Part shown: in pieces, positions 24,772-33,400 of the stretch | Position numbering within the stretch: position 1 is the stretch's first letter | Layout: the number at the start of each line of letters is the position of its first letter | Assembly (NCBI GenBank): GCA_027485485.1 | Contig: JAIXQY010000040.1 | Location: 1-34,044, forward strand | Direction of reading: 5' to 3' | DNA length: 34,044 bases | Source of the DNA: Sphingomonadales bacterium | GTDB lineage: Bacteria; Pseudomonadota; Alphaproteobacteria; Sphingomonadales; Sphingomonadaceae | The notes under the pieces: model-generated | Told to the model about the DNA's origin: nothing | What the model saw: only the letters and a program-made list of their open reading frames with translations | The model's database searches: none | Program-made: the position numbers and the translations under genes

Positions 24772-26323
24772 GCCGGTGCGGCGTGCCGAGGATGCGGTGC
24801 ATGAATGGCGCCGCAACCTGGGCTTTGCGTCGCTCAGGGCGCGCATCTTTGCGGTGAACCTGGTCGCGGTGATCGTGCTGGCGATCATGCTGCTGTATCT
24901 CGACACGGTGCGATACCGGCTGCTGGCCGAACGCACCGATGCGCTGGCCAACGAGGCGGCGGCGGTGGCCCAGATGCTCAGCCGGCAGGAGACCGACCAG
25001 CGCGCCCGCGCCATCGATGGCCTGGGCCTGGCGCGCGGCGCACGGTTGCGGCTTTATGCCGGCGATGGCGTGCGATTGGCCGACAATTGGCAGAACCCGC
25101 GCAACCCGCGCTTCATCGTCGAAGATCCGCAGGCCTTTGGCTGGCGCCGGGCATCGGCCAAGACCATCGATCGGGTGCTGGATGCCGTGCTGGGCTTCCG
25201 CGATCTGCCGGCCTATGCCGAACCGGCCGCCGATGCGGCGGGGCGCTGGCCCGAAATTGCCGTGGCCCGCAAAGGTGGCCAGCCCGCCACCGGCCTGCGC
25301 CGGGCGCGCGATGGCAGCCTGCTGGTTTCGGCCGCCGCCGTGGCGCCAACCGGCGAAGCGGTGCTGCTGATCGATTCGGCCGAGGATCTGGCCGAACTGC
25401 TGCGCCGCGAGCGCCTCACCTCGGGCTGGCTGTTGCTCAGCGTGACGGCGCTCACCCTGTTCCTGTCGCTGTTTCTGGCGCGCACCATCGTGCGGCCGCT
25501 GCGCATGCTGGCGATTGCCGCCCATCGCGTGCGGCTGGGCCGCCGCCGCGAGGTGGTGGTGCCGCGCCTGCCCGACCGGCGCGACGAGATCGGCGCCCTG
25601 GCCCGCGCCATTTCCGACATGTCCATCGCCCTGCGCCGCCAGATCGATGCGACCGAGGCGTTCGCCGCCGATGTGGCGCATGAGCTCAAAAACCCGCTCG
25701 CCTCCCTGCGCTCGGCGGTGGAGGTGCTTGAACAGGTGGACAAGCCTGACCTGCGCGCGCAGTTGCTGGCGGTGATCCGCGATGATGTGGGCCGCATCGA
25801 TCGGCTGATCACCGATATTGCCGATGCCAGCCGGCTGGATGCCGAACTGTCGCGCACCGGGTTCCAGCCGGTTGATCTGGCGCGGCTGTGCACCGGGCTG
25901 GTCAGCGCCTATGGCATCACCGATCTGCCGCGCGGCGTGGTGGTTGGGCTGGTGCCGCCGCCCCCGTTGCTGCCGCTGATCGACGGCGATGCCGGCCGGC
26001 TGGCCCAGGTGCTGCGCAACCTGATCGACAATGCCATCAGCTTTTCGCCCGATGGCGGCCGCGTGGAACTGGCGCTGGCGGTGGCGGGCGATCATGTCGA
26101 ACTGACCCTATCCGATGATGGCCCCGGTGTGCCGGCGGCAAACCGCGGCGACATCTTCAAGCGCTTCTATTCCGAACGCCCGGCGGCAGAGGATTTCGGC
26201 CGCCATTCCGGCCTGGGCCTGTCAATCGCCGGGGCCATCGTGGCGGCGCATGGCGGCAGCATCACGGTGGCCGATGCGCCGGGCGGCGGGGCGCTGTTCC
26301 GCGTGAGCCTGCCGGTGGCGTGA
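24761..26323 (+). CDS. chvG: Sensor histidine kinase (ChvG)
   Basis: Inner-membrane sensor kinase partner of ChvI. ATG 24761 lies inside the end of chvI and gives 520 residues; the longer open frame upstream is chvI read out of frame. TM1 is at about 29-48 ([18 protein letters not shown]). A periplasmic sensing region of about 175 residues follows, then TM2 at about 225-245 ([19 protein letters not shown]) and a HAMP region. The HisKA motif [18 protein letters not shown] carries the phospho-acceptor His307. The HATPase domain has the N-box [11 protein letters not shown], the DDGPGV box and the G-box [17 protein letters not shown]. Its TGA shares a base with the next ATG (TGATG), coupling it to the HPr kinase fusion. 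Confidence 0.94.
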   Translation: MKTRPVRRAEDAVHEWRRNLGFASLRARIFAVNLVAVIVLAIMLLYLDTVRYRLLAERTDALANEAAAVAQMLSRQETDQRARAIDGLGLARGARLRLYAGDGVRLADNWQNPRNPRFIVEDPQAFGWRRASAKTIDRVLDAVLGFRDLPAYAEPAADAAGRWPEIAVARKGGQPATGLRRARDGSLLVSAAAVAPTGEAVLLIDSAEDLAELLRRERLTSGWLLLSVTALTLFLSLFLARTIVRPLRMLAIAAHRVRLGRRREVVVPRLPDRRDEIGALARAISDMSIALRRQIDATEAFAADVAHELKNPLASLRSAVEVLEQVDKPDLRAQLLAVIRDDVGRIDRLITDIADASRLDAELSRTGFQPVDLARLCTGLVSAYGITDLPRGVVVGLVPPPPLLPLIDGDAGRLAQVLRNLIDNAISFSPDGGRVELALAVAGDHVELTLSDDGPGVPAANRGDIFKRFYSERPAAEDFGRHSGLGLSIAGAIVAAHGGSITVADAPGGGALFRVSLPVA

Positions 26324-27669
26324 TGGCCGCTGAAACCATCCACGCCACCGCGGTGGCCCAGGGCGGCCGCGCCCTGCTGTTGCTGGGGCCGGCGGGCAGC
26401 GGCAAATCCGATCTGGCGCTGCGGCTGGTGGCGGCCGGCTGGCAACTGGTTGCCGATGACCGGGTGGTGCTGGCCCGCGACGGCGACCGACTGATCGCCA
26501 GTGCCCCGGCGCGGCTGGCCGGCCTGATCGAGGTGCGCGGCGTTGGCATCGTGCCACAGGCGACCCATCCGGCCATGGTGGCCCTGGCGCTCGATCTCGC
26601 CCGCGCGCCGGACCGGCTGCCGGCACCGGACTGGCTGGGCCTGGCCGGCGTGGCGGTGCCGGTGCTGGGCTTTGATCCGTTCGGCGCATCGGCGGTGGAA
26701 CGGGCGGCGCGGGCCTTGGCGAATCATGGCCTTGATGGCAGCAGTCTGCCCGTGCAACCGATCCTGATCGTCACCGGCCTGTCGGGCGCCGGCAAATCCA
26801 CGGTGCTGAAGGCGCTGGAGGATGCCGGGCACGAAGTGGTCGACAATCTGCCCATCGGCCTGCTCGACGGGCTGTTGGCCGCTGCCGCGCCGCGCCCGAT
26901 CGCCCTGGGGCTGGACAGCCGGACGCGGGCCTTTGATGCCAAGGCGCTGGCGGCGCGCGTGCTGGCCCTGCGCGATGCCGGGCGCGATGTGCGGCTGGTC
27001 TATCTGGATTGCGCCGATGATGTGCTGATCCGGCGCTTTTCCGAAACCCGCCGCCGCCACCCGCTGGCGCTGGACCGGCCGGCGATTGATGGCATCAAGG
27101 CCGAGCGCGACCTGCTGGGCCAGTTGACGCGCAGTGCCGATGTGGTGATCGATTCCACCGATCTTTCGGTCACCGATCTGCGCGCCCGGGTGACGGAGCG
27201 GTTTGGCGGCGGCTTCTCGCCGGGGTTGACCGTGACAATGTTGAGCTTCGGCTTTTCTGCCGGGCTGCCGCGCGAAGCCGATCTGGTGTTCGACATGCGC
27301 TTTCTGGCCAATCCGCACTGGGATGCCACGCTGCGACCGCTCACCGGCGAGGATGCGGCGGTGGCGGCCTTTGTGGAGGCCGATCCGCTCTATGCCGGCA
27401 CACTGGCGCGCATCGATGATCTGATCCAGAGCCTGCTGCCCGGCTATGCCCAGGAGGGGAAATCCTATCTCACCATCGCCATCGGCTGCACCGGCGGCCG
27501 GCACCGCAGCGTGGCGGTGGCGCGGGCGCTGACGGCGCGACTGGCCGCCGCCGGTCAATCCGTGGCGCTGGTGCATCGGGATATCGCAAAACAGGCCGGC
27601 GATGCCGCGGTGGTGGCAGGCGCCCCATTGACAGACTCGGGCAAAGCGGGTGAGGCCAGCAACCGATGA
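26323..27669 (+). CDS. HPr kinase/phosphorylase - RapZ fusion protein
   Basis: One open frame of 448 residues joins two proteins that are normally separate. Residues 1 to about 137 form the short alphaproteobacterial HPr kinase (hprK) catalytic domain: P-loop GPAGSGKS (22-29), LVADDR (42-47) and the signature GLIEVRGVGI (67-76). Residues 144 to 448 are a complete RapZ (YvcJ/YhbJ): P-loop GLSGAGKS (152-159), VVDNLP, LDSRTRAF, RRFSETRRRHPL, FGFSAGLPREADLVFDMRFLANP and GCTGGRHRSVAVA. HPrK (de)phosphorylates HPr on serine; RapZ binds nucleotide and, in E. coli, directs small RNAs to RNase E for glucosamine-6-phosphate control. The linker is six or so residues. GTG 26752 could restart RapZ, but I see no ribosome-binding site. 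It overlaps the EIIA start by 4 bp. Confidence 0.9.
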   Translation: MAAETIHATAVAQGGRALLLLGPAGSGKSDLALRLVAAGWQLVADDRVVLARDGDRLIASAPARLAGLIEVRGVGIVPQATHPAMVALALDLARAPDRLPAPDWLGLAGVAVPVLGFDPFGASAVERAARALANHGLDGSSLPVQPILIVTGLSGAGKSTVLKALEDAGHEVVDNLPIGLLDGLLAAAAPRPIALGLDSRTRAFDAKALAARVLALRDAGRDVRLVYLDCADDVLIRRFSETRRRHPLALDRPAIDGIKAERDLLGQLTRSADVVIDSTDLSVTDLRARVTERFGGGFSPGLTVTMLSFGFSAGLPREADLVFDMRFLANPHWDATLRPLTGEDAAVAAFVEADPLYAGTLARIDDLIQSLLPGYAQEGKSYLTIAIGCTGGRHRSVAVARALTARLAAAGQSVALVHRDIAKQAGDAAVVAGAPLTDSGKAGEASNR

Positions 27670-28067
27670 TCGGGTTGGTATTGGTGACGCACGGCAATCT
27701 TGCCGTGGAGTTCAAGGCGGCGATGGAGCATGTCGTCGGCGTGCAGTCGTGCGTGGACACCATCTGCATCGCGGCGGAAGACGATATGGAATTGCGCCGC
27801 GCCGATATTGCCGCCGCGGTGAAGAATTGTGACGGCTGCAAGGGCGTCATCATCCTCACCGACATGTTCGGCGGCACGCCTTCGAACCTCGCCATCTCGC
27901 TGCTCGGCCCGCAGGTGGAAGTGATCGCCGGGGTGAACCTGCCGATGCTGATCAAGCTGGCCAGCGTGCGCAAGACCTATACGGTGGAAGCCGCCGTGCA
28001 GGCTGCCCAGGATGCCGGGCGCAAATATATCGCGGTGGCCAGCCGTATGCTGGGCGAAGCGGCTTGA
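27666..28067 (+). CDS. PTS EIIA component, mannose/fructose family (regulatory PTS)
   Basis: Cytoplasmic phosphoprotein that accepts a phosphate from HPr. The 133-residue product is a single EIIA-Man domain: MIGLVLVTHGNLAVEF with the phosphorylated His9, the GVIILTDMFGGTPSNLA block at about 60-76 and the NLPMLIKLA segment. There is no IIB, IIC or IID partner in the window, so it is a regulatory rather than sugar-transporting PTS component, as is usual in alphaproteobacteria (often called ptsM or manX). The ATG overlaps the HprK-RapZ stop by 4 bp and the stop overlaps the HPr start by 4 bp. Confidence 0.94.
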   Translation: MIGLVLVTHGNLAVEFKAAMEHVVGVQSCVDTICIAAEDDMELRRADIAAAVKNCDGCKGVIILTDMFGGTPSNLAISLLGPQVEVIAGVNLPMLIKLASVRKTYTVEAAVQAAQDAGRKYIAVASRMLGEAA

Positions 28068-28342
28068 GCGGGGCCGTTGGCCCGGTTCGGGTTCCCATCA
28101 CCAACCGCCGCGGCCTGCACGCGCGGGCCAGCGCCAAGTTCGTCACCCTGGCCTCCGGCTTTGATGCCGACGTGACGGTGAGCCACGATGGCTCATCGGT
28201 GACCGGCACCTCGATCATGGGCCTGATGATGCTGGCCGCCGCCATGGGCGACGAGATCGAGATCAGCGCCACCGGCGCGCAGGCCGAGGATGCCGTGGCC
28301 AAGCTGACCGGCCTGGTGCTCGACAAGTTCGGCGAGGATTGA
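28064..28342 (+). CDS. ptsH: Phosphocarrier protein HPr
   Basis: Carries phosphate from enzyme I to EIIA, and is also a substrate of HPr kinase. The 92-residue product has the catalytic His19 in RRGLHARASAKFV and the regulatory Ser50 in TGTSIMGLMMLAA; the 31-residue spacing equals the His15-Ser46 spacing of classical HPr. Ser50 makes it a plausible target for the HPrK domain encoded two genes upstream. The start is TTG at 28064, overlapping the EIIA stop (TTGA); no ATG or GTG lies between there and the conserved VPITNRRGLHA. No enzyme I gene is in the window. A pair of REP-like palindromes follows the stop. Confidence 0.94.
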   Translation: MSGAVGPVRVPITNRRGLHARASAKFVTLASGFDADVTVSHDGSSVTGTSIMGLMMLAAAMGDEIEISATGAQAEDAVAKLTGLVLDKFGED

Positions 28343-28348
28343 GGCTTT

Positions 28349-28440
28349 CCCACCCCCGGCCCCTCCCGCAAGCGGGAGGGGAGCAGTGTGCGTCTGCCCC
28401 TTCTTCTCCCCTCCCGCTTGCGGGAGGGGCCGGGGGTGGG
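28349..28440. repeat. REP-like palindromes, copies 2 and 3, as an inverted pair
   Basis: Copy 2 (plus orientation): flank CCCACCCCCGG (28349-28359) and core 28360-28381. Copy 3 (minus orientation): core 28408-28429 and flank CCGGGGGTGGG (28430-28440). The two units face each other and form arms of about 36 bp around a spacer of about 20 bp, able to form a large hairpin or cruciform. They fill the ptsH to M28-peptidase gap and may terminate the chvI-ptsH transcript. Confidence 0.82.
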
Positions 28441-28452
28441 CATGCTGCAGCC

Positions 28453-29961
28453 ATGCGCCATCTCCTCCTCATAACCGCCCTCCTCGCCACGCCGGCCCTC
28501 GCCAAGCCCGATGCCGACACGCGTGCCTGGCTGGCCCGCACCGCCGAGCTTTCAAGCGATGCCATGGAAGGCCGCGATGCCGGCAGCCCCGGCCACGCCC
28601 GCGCCATCAGCCTGGTGGAAGGCTGGTTCAAGAAGGCAAGGCTGCAACCGGCGGGCTCGGGCGGCACCTTCCGCCAGACGGTGCCGCTGCACGAAGTGAC
28701 GGTGACGGCCGCCGCGATGCAGGTGGTCGCTCCCGATGGCAGCGCCGCGCCCTTGAAGTTCCTGCACGACATCACGCCGCGCCCGGCCACCGATCTGCCG
28801 GCCACGCTGTCGGGCGCGATGCGCTTTGCCGGTTATTGCAGCAAGGCCGAGGTGGGCCCCGAGCTGAACGGCAAGCTCGCCATCTGTTACGGCAGCCGCC
28901 GCGCTGGCCGCGCCCAGGCCGGCGAACGGCTGGCGGCGGTGACGGCGGCGGGCGCGGTGGCGCTGCTCACCATCGACGATGCCGCGTTCAGCGTGGAACC
29001 GCCGCGCTGGCCCGATGCCTATGCGCGGAGCGTGGCGCATGAAGGCGTGGCCCTGCCAGGCGATGTTCCGGGCGGCCTGCCGCAATTCCGCGTCAACGGC
29101 GCGGCGCTGGCCCGGCTGATTGCCGGTTCCGGCCGGCTGGCGGCGGCCATCCTCACCGATGCCGGCCTGCACCGCGATCTCGAAGGCTTCGATATGCCCG
29201 GCCGTTTCGAAGCGAAGCTGACGACGGCGCAGCGCCGCTTCACCAGCGAGCAGCTGATCGGCCTGTTGCCCGGCACCGACAAGGCCAAGGCCAGCGAGCC
29301 GCTGCTGTTGGGCGCCCATATCGATGGCTATGGCTTTGGCGAACCGGTGAATGGCGATGGGCTGTACAACGGCACCCTGGATGATGCCGGCTATGTCGCG
29401 CTGCTGGCCCAGTTGGCGGAGCGGCGCCGCGGCAAGGGCTTTGCCCGGCCAGTGCTGTTCGCGGCGTGGACGGCGGAGGAAAAGGGCCTGCTCGGCGCGC
29501 GCTGGTGGTTGCAGCACCCGACCGTGCCGAAGGAGCAGGTGGTGGGCGTGATCAACCTCGATCAGCTGCGGCCGTTGTTTCCGCTGAAGGCGCTCACCCT
29601 GCATGGCCTGGGCCAGCACACGCTGGCCGACATGGCCAAGCAGGTGGCGGACAGCCTGAAGATCGAAATCCGCCCCGACCGCGAACCGGAACGCAATCTG
29701 ATCCGCCGGGTCGATTCATGGCCGTTCATGGAAGCCGGCATCCCGGCGGTGAACTTCATCTTCGCCTACAACCCGCGCACGGAGGAAGAGCGCATCTACC
29801 GCGACTGGTATCAGCGGCGGTACCACCGCCCGCAGGATGATATCGGAACGCCGATGGACCTGGACGCGGCGCGGGATTTCAACCGGTTTTTCTACACGCT
29901 GGTGGAAACGGCGGCGAATGCGGCGGAGAAGCCGGTGGTGAAGGCGGCGGCCAAGCCCTGA
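28453..29961 (+). CDS. Exported M28-family zinc aminopeptidase
   Basis: Metallo-aminopeptidase of family M28 acting outside the cytoplasm. I start at ATG 28453 (502 residues) because it gives a signal peptide, MRHLLLITALLATPALA, while the longer frame from 28339 merely translates the REP pair. A PA-like insert spans about 90-230. The co-catalytic zinc ligands are His289 (AHIDGYG, with Asp291), the bridging Asp310 or Asp311 (TLDDAG), the Glu pair 342-343 (TAEEKG; catalytic base and ligand), Asp370 (NLDQL) and His458 (YHRPQDD). All expected ligands are present. The tail AANAAEKPVVKAAAKP is low complexity. Its TGA abuts the stop of the convergent acylase gene with no base between. Confidence 0.92.
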   Translation: MRHLLLITALLATPALAKPDADTRAWLARTAELSSDAMEGRDAGSPGHARAISLVEGWFKKARLQPAGSGGTFRQTVPLHEVTVTAAAMQVVAPDGSAAPLKFLHDITPRPATDLPATLSGAMRFAGYCSKAEVGPELNGKLAICYGSRRAGRAQAGERLAAVTAAGAVALLTIDDAAFSVEPPRWPDAYARSVAHEGVALPGDVPGGLPQFRVNGAALARLIAGSGRLAAAILTDAGLHRDLEGFDMPGRFEAKLTTAQRRFTSEQLIGLLPGTDKAKASEPLLLGAHIDGYGFGEPVNGDGLYNGTLDDAGYVALLAQLAERRRGKGFARPVLFAAWTAEEKGLLGARWWLQHPTVPKEQVVGVINLDQLRPLFPLKALTLHGLGQHTLADMAKQVADSLKIEIRPDREPERNLIRRVDSWPFMEAGIPAVNFIFAYNPRTEEERIYRDWYQRRYHRPQDDIGTPMDLDAARDFNRFFYTLVETAANAAEKPVVKAAAKP

Positions 29962-32127
29962 TCACTCCCCCGGCCGGTAGGTCTTTTCCACATGCCCCTG
30001 CAATTGTGCGTCGGTGAAATAGACCGGGCGGAAATTGTGGGTGGCATAGCGTTCGGCCTGGTCGCGGAAGTGCAGGCTGGCGGGGTTGGAATTGAGGCCG
30101 CCGGCGTGGACGGCGCGGGCTTCGGGGCCGTCCTTGCCGAAGCGGACGACGGCGACGAAGCTGTTGCCATAATCGCCATACCAGCGCTTCGTGCCCTCCC
30201 GCTGGCGCGAGCCGAAGCTGGCGAGGCTGCCCCAGTTGCCGCTGGCGAACGGCACGGCGACTGATGGCAGCTTGTCGTCATAGACTTGCGCGATGTTGCC
30301 GGTGAGGCGCTGGAAGCGGTTGATGTGGCCCCAGGGCGTGTCCCAGCCGCCGAAATCGCCGGCCAATCTGGCAACGGCGGCATCGAGGGCGGCGAGGCGG
30401 TCGGCATCGGGCACCTTGGCGCTGGCCAGATAGGGCACGATGGCTTCTTCATCCAGGCGCGCCACGGGGCCGAAGCGCTTCACCATCTCGTCGCCCCAGA
30501 ACATCGCGATGCTGGTGGCAACCGAGGCGGCGCCGGCGCGATAATCCCAGGCCTTGAGCGCGGCGACGGGCGCGGCCAGCCGGGCCTTCTGCGGCCCATC
30601 GGCCAGCGCATCCCATGCCTTCACCAGCGCCGGGATCGTGTCGGCAAAGCCCTGCAGATAGGGATCATAGGCGGTGGCGAGCAGGCCATCGAGATCGAAC
30701 GTGCGGTCCCCGCTGAGCAGCCGCAGCGCGTTCGGCCCGCGCGGGTTTTCGCCGGCGGAATCCATGTAACGCGGGAAGGCCGCCTGTTTCGGGCTGTCCG
30801 GGCCGGCGGCCGTCCATGGCCAGTTGTTGACGTTGAACACGAAACCGCTGCCCGGATTGGCGACCGATGGCAGTTGATCGAGGCTGTGCTCGCCCTGCCA
30901 GTCGGTGGCCGGGTCGCTGCCGTCCACCGGCTTTTTCCAGTCGAACTTGGGATCGCGGATCGGCACGAACTGCGGGTGGAGATAGGCGATCTCGCCCTTG
31001 CTGCTGGCGAACAGCGTGGCGTTGGACGAATTGGCGCGGCGCGAGGCGACTTGCAGATAGCTGGCCAGATCGGTCGTCTTGGTGCGCAGGAAGCTCTGTT
31101 CCAGCGCAGCGACCGGCCGGTGCATCAGGGCAATGGCGATCCATTTGCCATTTTCGCTGCGGATCACCGGGCCGTGGTGCGACCGCCAGGTGGTGAAGAC
31201 GCGGCTCTTCATCGTGCCGTCAGCCGCCTTGAAGGGCACGGCGATGGTCTTTTCTGCCAGCGGCCGCCAGCTGGTGCCGTGCAGATAATGCCACTTGCCG
31301 CCCTTCTTTTCGACGGTCAGCGCAAACTCATCGATATTGTCCACGCCCGAGCTGGTGTGCATCCAGCCGACATGACGGTTGAAGCCCTGATAGACGAAGA
31401 ATTGCCCCCAGGTGCTGGCGCCATAGGCATCCAGGCCCTGGCCGCTTTCCACCTTGGCTTCGCTGCGGAAATAGAAGCTGGTGTGCGGGTTGATCAGCAG
31501 CAGCGCATCGCCGCCGGTGCGGGTGGGGGCCAGCGCCATGCCGTTGGAGCCGGCGGGTTCGAGCAGCTCGCTGCCGATTTCGACGGCCGAGAGCTTCACC
31601 GGCTGGCCGGTGTAGAAACTCTCCAGCCGGCCCAGGTTGATGCTTTCGATGTCGCCGCCGATGCTGCCTTCGGAGAAGCTCAGGGCCATCCACGGTTCGA
31701 AATGGCTGATGACGCGCGGTTTCACGCCCGGATGGGTGGCAAGAAAATGATTCAGCCCATCGGCCCAGGCGGTGCACAGCGTTTTCAGCCAGCCCGGCGC
31801 GGCCTTGTATTGCGCCTGCAATTCGGCCGGATCAATGAACAGCTTCATCCGCAGATCGCGCCAGATGGCGGCTTCGCCTTCGGTTTCGGCCAGGCGGCCC
31901 ATGGCGTTGATGAAGTTGGTTTCAACGCGGTTGAAATCATCCTCGGCTTGCGCGTGCATCATGCCGAACACGGCATCCGCATCGCTTTTGCCCTTGATGT
32001 GCGGGATGCCGAAATCATCGCGGGTGATGGTGACGGCGGCCTTGCGGGCGGCCCAGCGATCCGTTTCGGGGGAGGCCAGCGCGGGCGCGGCAAGGAGGGA
32101 GGCGAGGAGCAGGGCGCGGATCATCAT
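29962..32127 (-). CDS. Penicillin acylase-family (Ntn) hydrolase, exported
   Basis: N-terminal-nucleophile amidohydrolase related to penicillin, cephalosporin, aculeacin and acyl-homoserine-lactone acylases. Of 721 residues, the first 18 (MMIRALLLASLLAAPALA) are a signal peptide, so it is periplasmic. The alpha chain runs to about 193 and includes VTITRDDFGIPHIKG. The precursor would cleave itself before Ser194 in EPAGSNGMALAPTRT, freeing the nucleophile of the beta chain. The conserved NPHTSF and the HGPVI segment follow. ATG 32127 and ATG 32124 are both possible starts. The upstream transporter gene overlaps it by 4 bp, so acylase and transporter are probably co-expressed. The natural substrate cannot be read from sequence. 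Confidence 0.9.
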   Translation of the reverse strand: MMIRALLLASLLAAPALASPETDRWAARKAAVTITRDDFGIPHIKGKSDADAVFGMMHAQAEDDFNRVETNFINAMGRLAETEGEAAIWRDLRMKLFIDPAELQAQYKAAPGWLKTLCTAWADGLNHFLATHPGVKPRVISHFEPWMALSFSEGSIGGDIESINLGRLESFYTGQPVKLSAVEIGSELLEPAGSNGMALAPTRTGGDALLLINPHTSFYFRSEAKVESGQGLDAYGASTWGQFFVYQGFNRHVGWMHTSSGVDNIDEFALTVEKKGGKWHYLHGTSWRPLAEKTIAVPFKAADGTMKSRVFTTWRSHHGPVIRSENGKWIAIALMHRPVAALEQSFLRTKTTDLASYLQVASRRANSSNATLFASSKGEIAYLHPQFVPIRDPKFDWKKPVDGSDPATDWQGEHSLDQLPSVANPGSGFVFNVNNWPWTAAGPDSPKQAAFPRYMDSAGENPRGPNALRLLSGDRTFDLDGLLATAYDPYLQGFADTIPALVKAWDALADGPQKARLAAPVAALKAWDYRAGAASVATSIAMFWGDEMVKRFGPVARLDEEAIVPYLASAKVPDADRLAALDAAVARLAGDFGGWDTPWGHINRFQRLTGNIAQVYDDKLPSVAVPFASGNWGSLASFGSRQREGTKRWYGDYGNSFVAVVRFGKDGPEARAVHAGGLNSNPASLHFRDQAERYATHNFRPVYFTDAQLQGHVEKTYRPGE

Positions 32128-33395
32128 GCCCCAAGGCTAGAGCCCGAACCCCCCTTGGGCAAGAGCGCCAAGCCTATCACAGACACCAGCGCCGCCGCCG
32201 CCAGATACCAGCCCACCGCGCCAATGCCATATTGGCTGGCCAGCGAGGCGCCGATCACCGGGGTGAGGCCGCCGCCGATGATGCCGCCCATGTTGAAGGC
32301 GACACTCGCCCCGGTATAACGCACCCGCGCCGGGAACAGGCCGGGCAGGAAGGCCCCCAATGGCCCATAGACAAAGCCCATGACAAACAGGCTGAGCGAC
32401 AGGAAGGCGAACACGCCGGCCGTGCCGCCGGCCATCAACGGGCCCATGGCCAGGCCCACCGCCATGGTGGCCAGGCTGCCCAGCATCAGCACCCGCGCCG
32501 GGCTGGTGCGATCGGCCAGCCAGCCCGCCGCAATGATGCCCACGGCCAGAAAAAGGATCGCCCCCAGTTGCAGCTGCAGGAAGTCCCCGCGGGCATAGCC
32601 CAGCTGCGTGGTGCCAAAGCCCAGCGCGAAGGCGGTGGCGATATAGAAGATGGCAAAGCAGGTGACGGCCGCCGCCACCCCGCACAAGGTCTCGCGGCCA
32701 TGGTGGCGCACCAGTTCGGCCAGCGGCACGGCCGGCGGCTTTTCATGGGCCAGCATGGCGGCGAAGGCCGGGGTTTCCAATATGGTGAGCCGCACCCACA
32801 GGCCGATGCCGACCAGCAGGATCGATCCGGCAAAGGGCAGGCGCCAGCCCCAGTTGAGGAATTCACCATCGTCCAGCCACAGGCCCAGCATCAGGAACAG
32901 GCCGTTGGCCGCGATGAAGCCCACCGGCGCGCCCAGTTGCGGGAACATGCCGTAACGCGCGCGCCAGCCCGGCGGGGCATTTTCCACCGCCAGCAGCGCC
33001 GCACCGCCCCATTCGCCGCCCAGGCCAAAGCCTTGCCCAAAGCGCAACAGGCACAGGATCGCCGGCGCGGCCACGCCGATGGCGGCATAGGTCGGCAGGA
33101 AGGTGATGGCGAAGGTGGAGCCGCCCATCAGCAGCAGCGAGGCGACCAACGTCGATTTGCGCCCCAGCCGGTCACCATAATGGCCGAACACCAGCGCCCC
33201 GATCGGCCGGGCGACGAAGGCAACGGCAAAGCTGGCGAAGCTGAGCAGCAATTGCAGATCGGCGTTGTCAGACGGGAAGAACAATGGCCCGAACACCAGC
33301 GCAGCGGCGGTGGCATAGATGTAGAAATCATAGAATTCGACCGCCGTGCCGACCAGGCTGGCGGCGAGGATGCGGCTGGCGGGGGCGCTGCGCAC
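32124..33395 (-). CDS. MFS transporter, metabolite:H+ symporter (MHS) family
   Basis: Inner-membrane proton symporter of the MHS group (ProP, KgtP and ShiA relatives), with about 12 hydrophobic segments. The N-terminal AASLVGTAVEFYDFYIYATAAALVF and the loop GHYGDRLGRKSTLV are diagnostic, as is the later LRFGQGFGLGGEWGGAALLAVE. The substrate (organic acid, betaine or another metabolite) is not determinable. I choose GTG 33395 (423 residues), which gives a normal short N-terminus and has GGGAGGGGAG upstream. In-frame alternatives are ATG 33452, ATG 33470 and GTG 33521. All of these would translate REP-like palindrome copy 4, and GTG 33521 would also translate copy 5. The gene lies between lysA and the acylase, with a 4-bp overlap to the latter. 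Confidence 0.88.
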   Translation of the reverse strand: MRSAPASRILAASLVGTAVEFYDFYIYATAAALVFGPLFFPSDNADLQLLLSFASFAVAFVARPIGALVFGHYGDRLGRKSTLVASLLLMGGSTFAITFLPTYAAIGVAAPAILCLLRFGQGFGLGGEWGGAALLAVENAPPGWRARYGMFPQLGAPVGFIAANGLFLMLGLWLDDGEFLNWGWRLPFAGSILLVGIGLWVRLTILETPAFAAMLAHEKPPAVPLAELVRHHGRETLCGVAAAVTCFAIFYIATAFALGFGTTQLGYARGDFLQLQLGAILFLAVGIIAAGWLADRTSPARVLMLGSLATMAVGLAMGPLMAGGTAGVFAFLSLSLFVMGFVYGPLGAFLPGLFPARVRYTGASVAFNMGGIIGGGLTPVIGASLASQYGIGAVGWYLAAAALVSVIGLALLPKGGSGSSLGA

Positions 33396-33400
33396 GGGCT

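Noticed and set aside
26752-27669. Separate rapZ gene starting at GTG 26752
   Set aside because: Possible, but no Shine-Dalgarno is visible and the frame is continuous with hprK, so I annotate a fusion and list this as the alternative.
28339-28452. N-terminal extension of the M28 peptidase
   Set aside because: It only translates the inverted REP-like pair; the ATG at 28453 gives a proper signal peptide.
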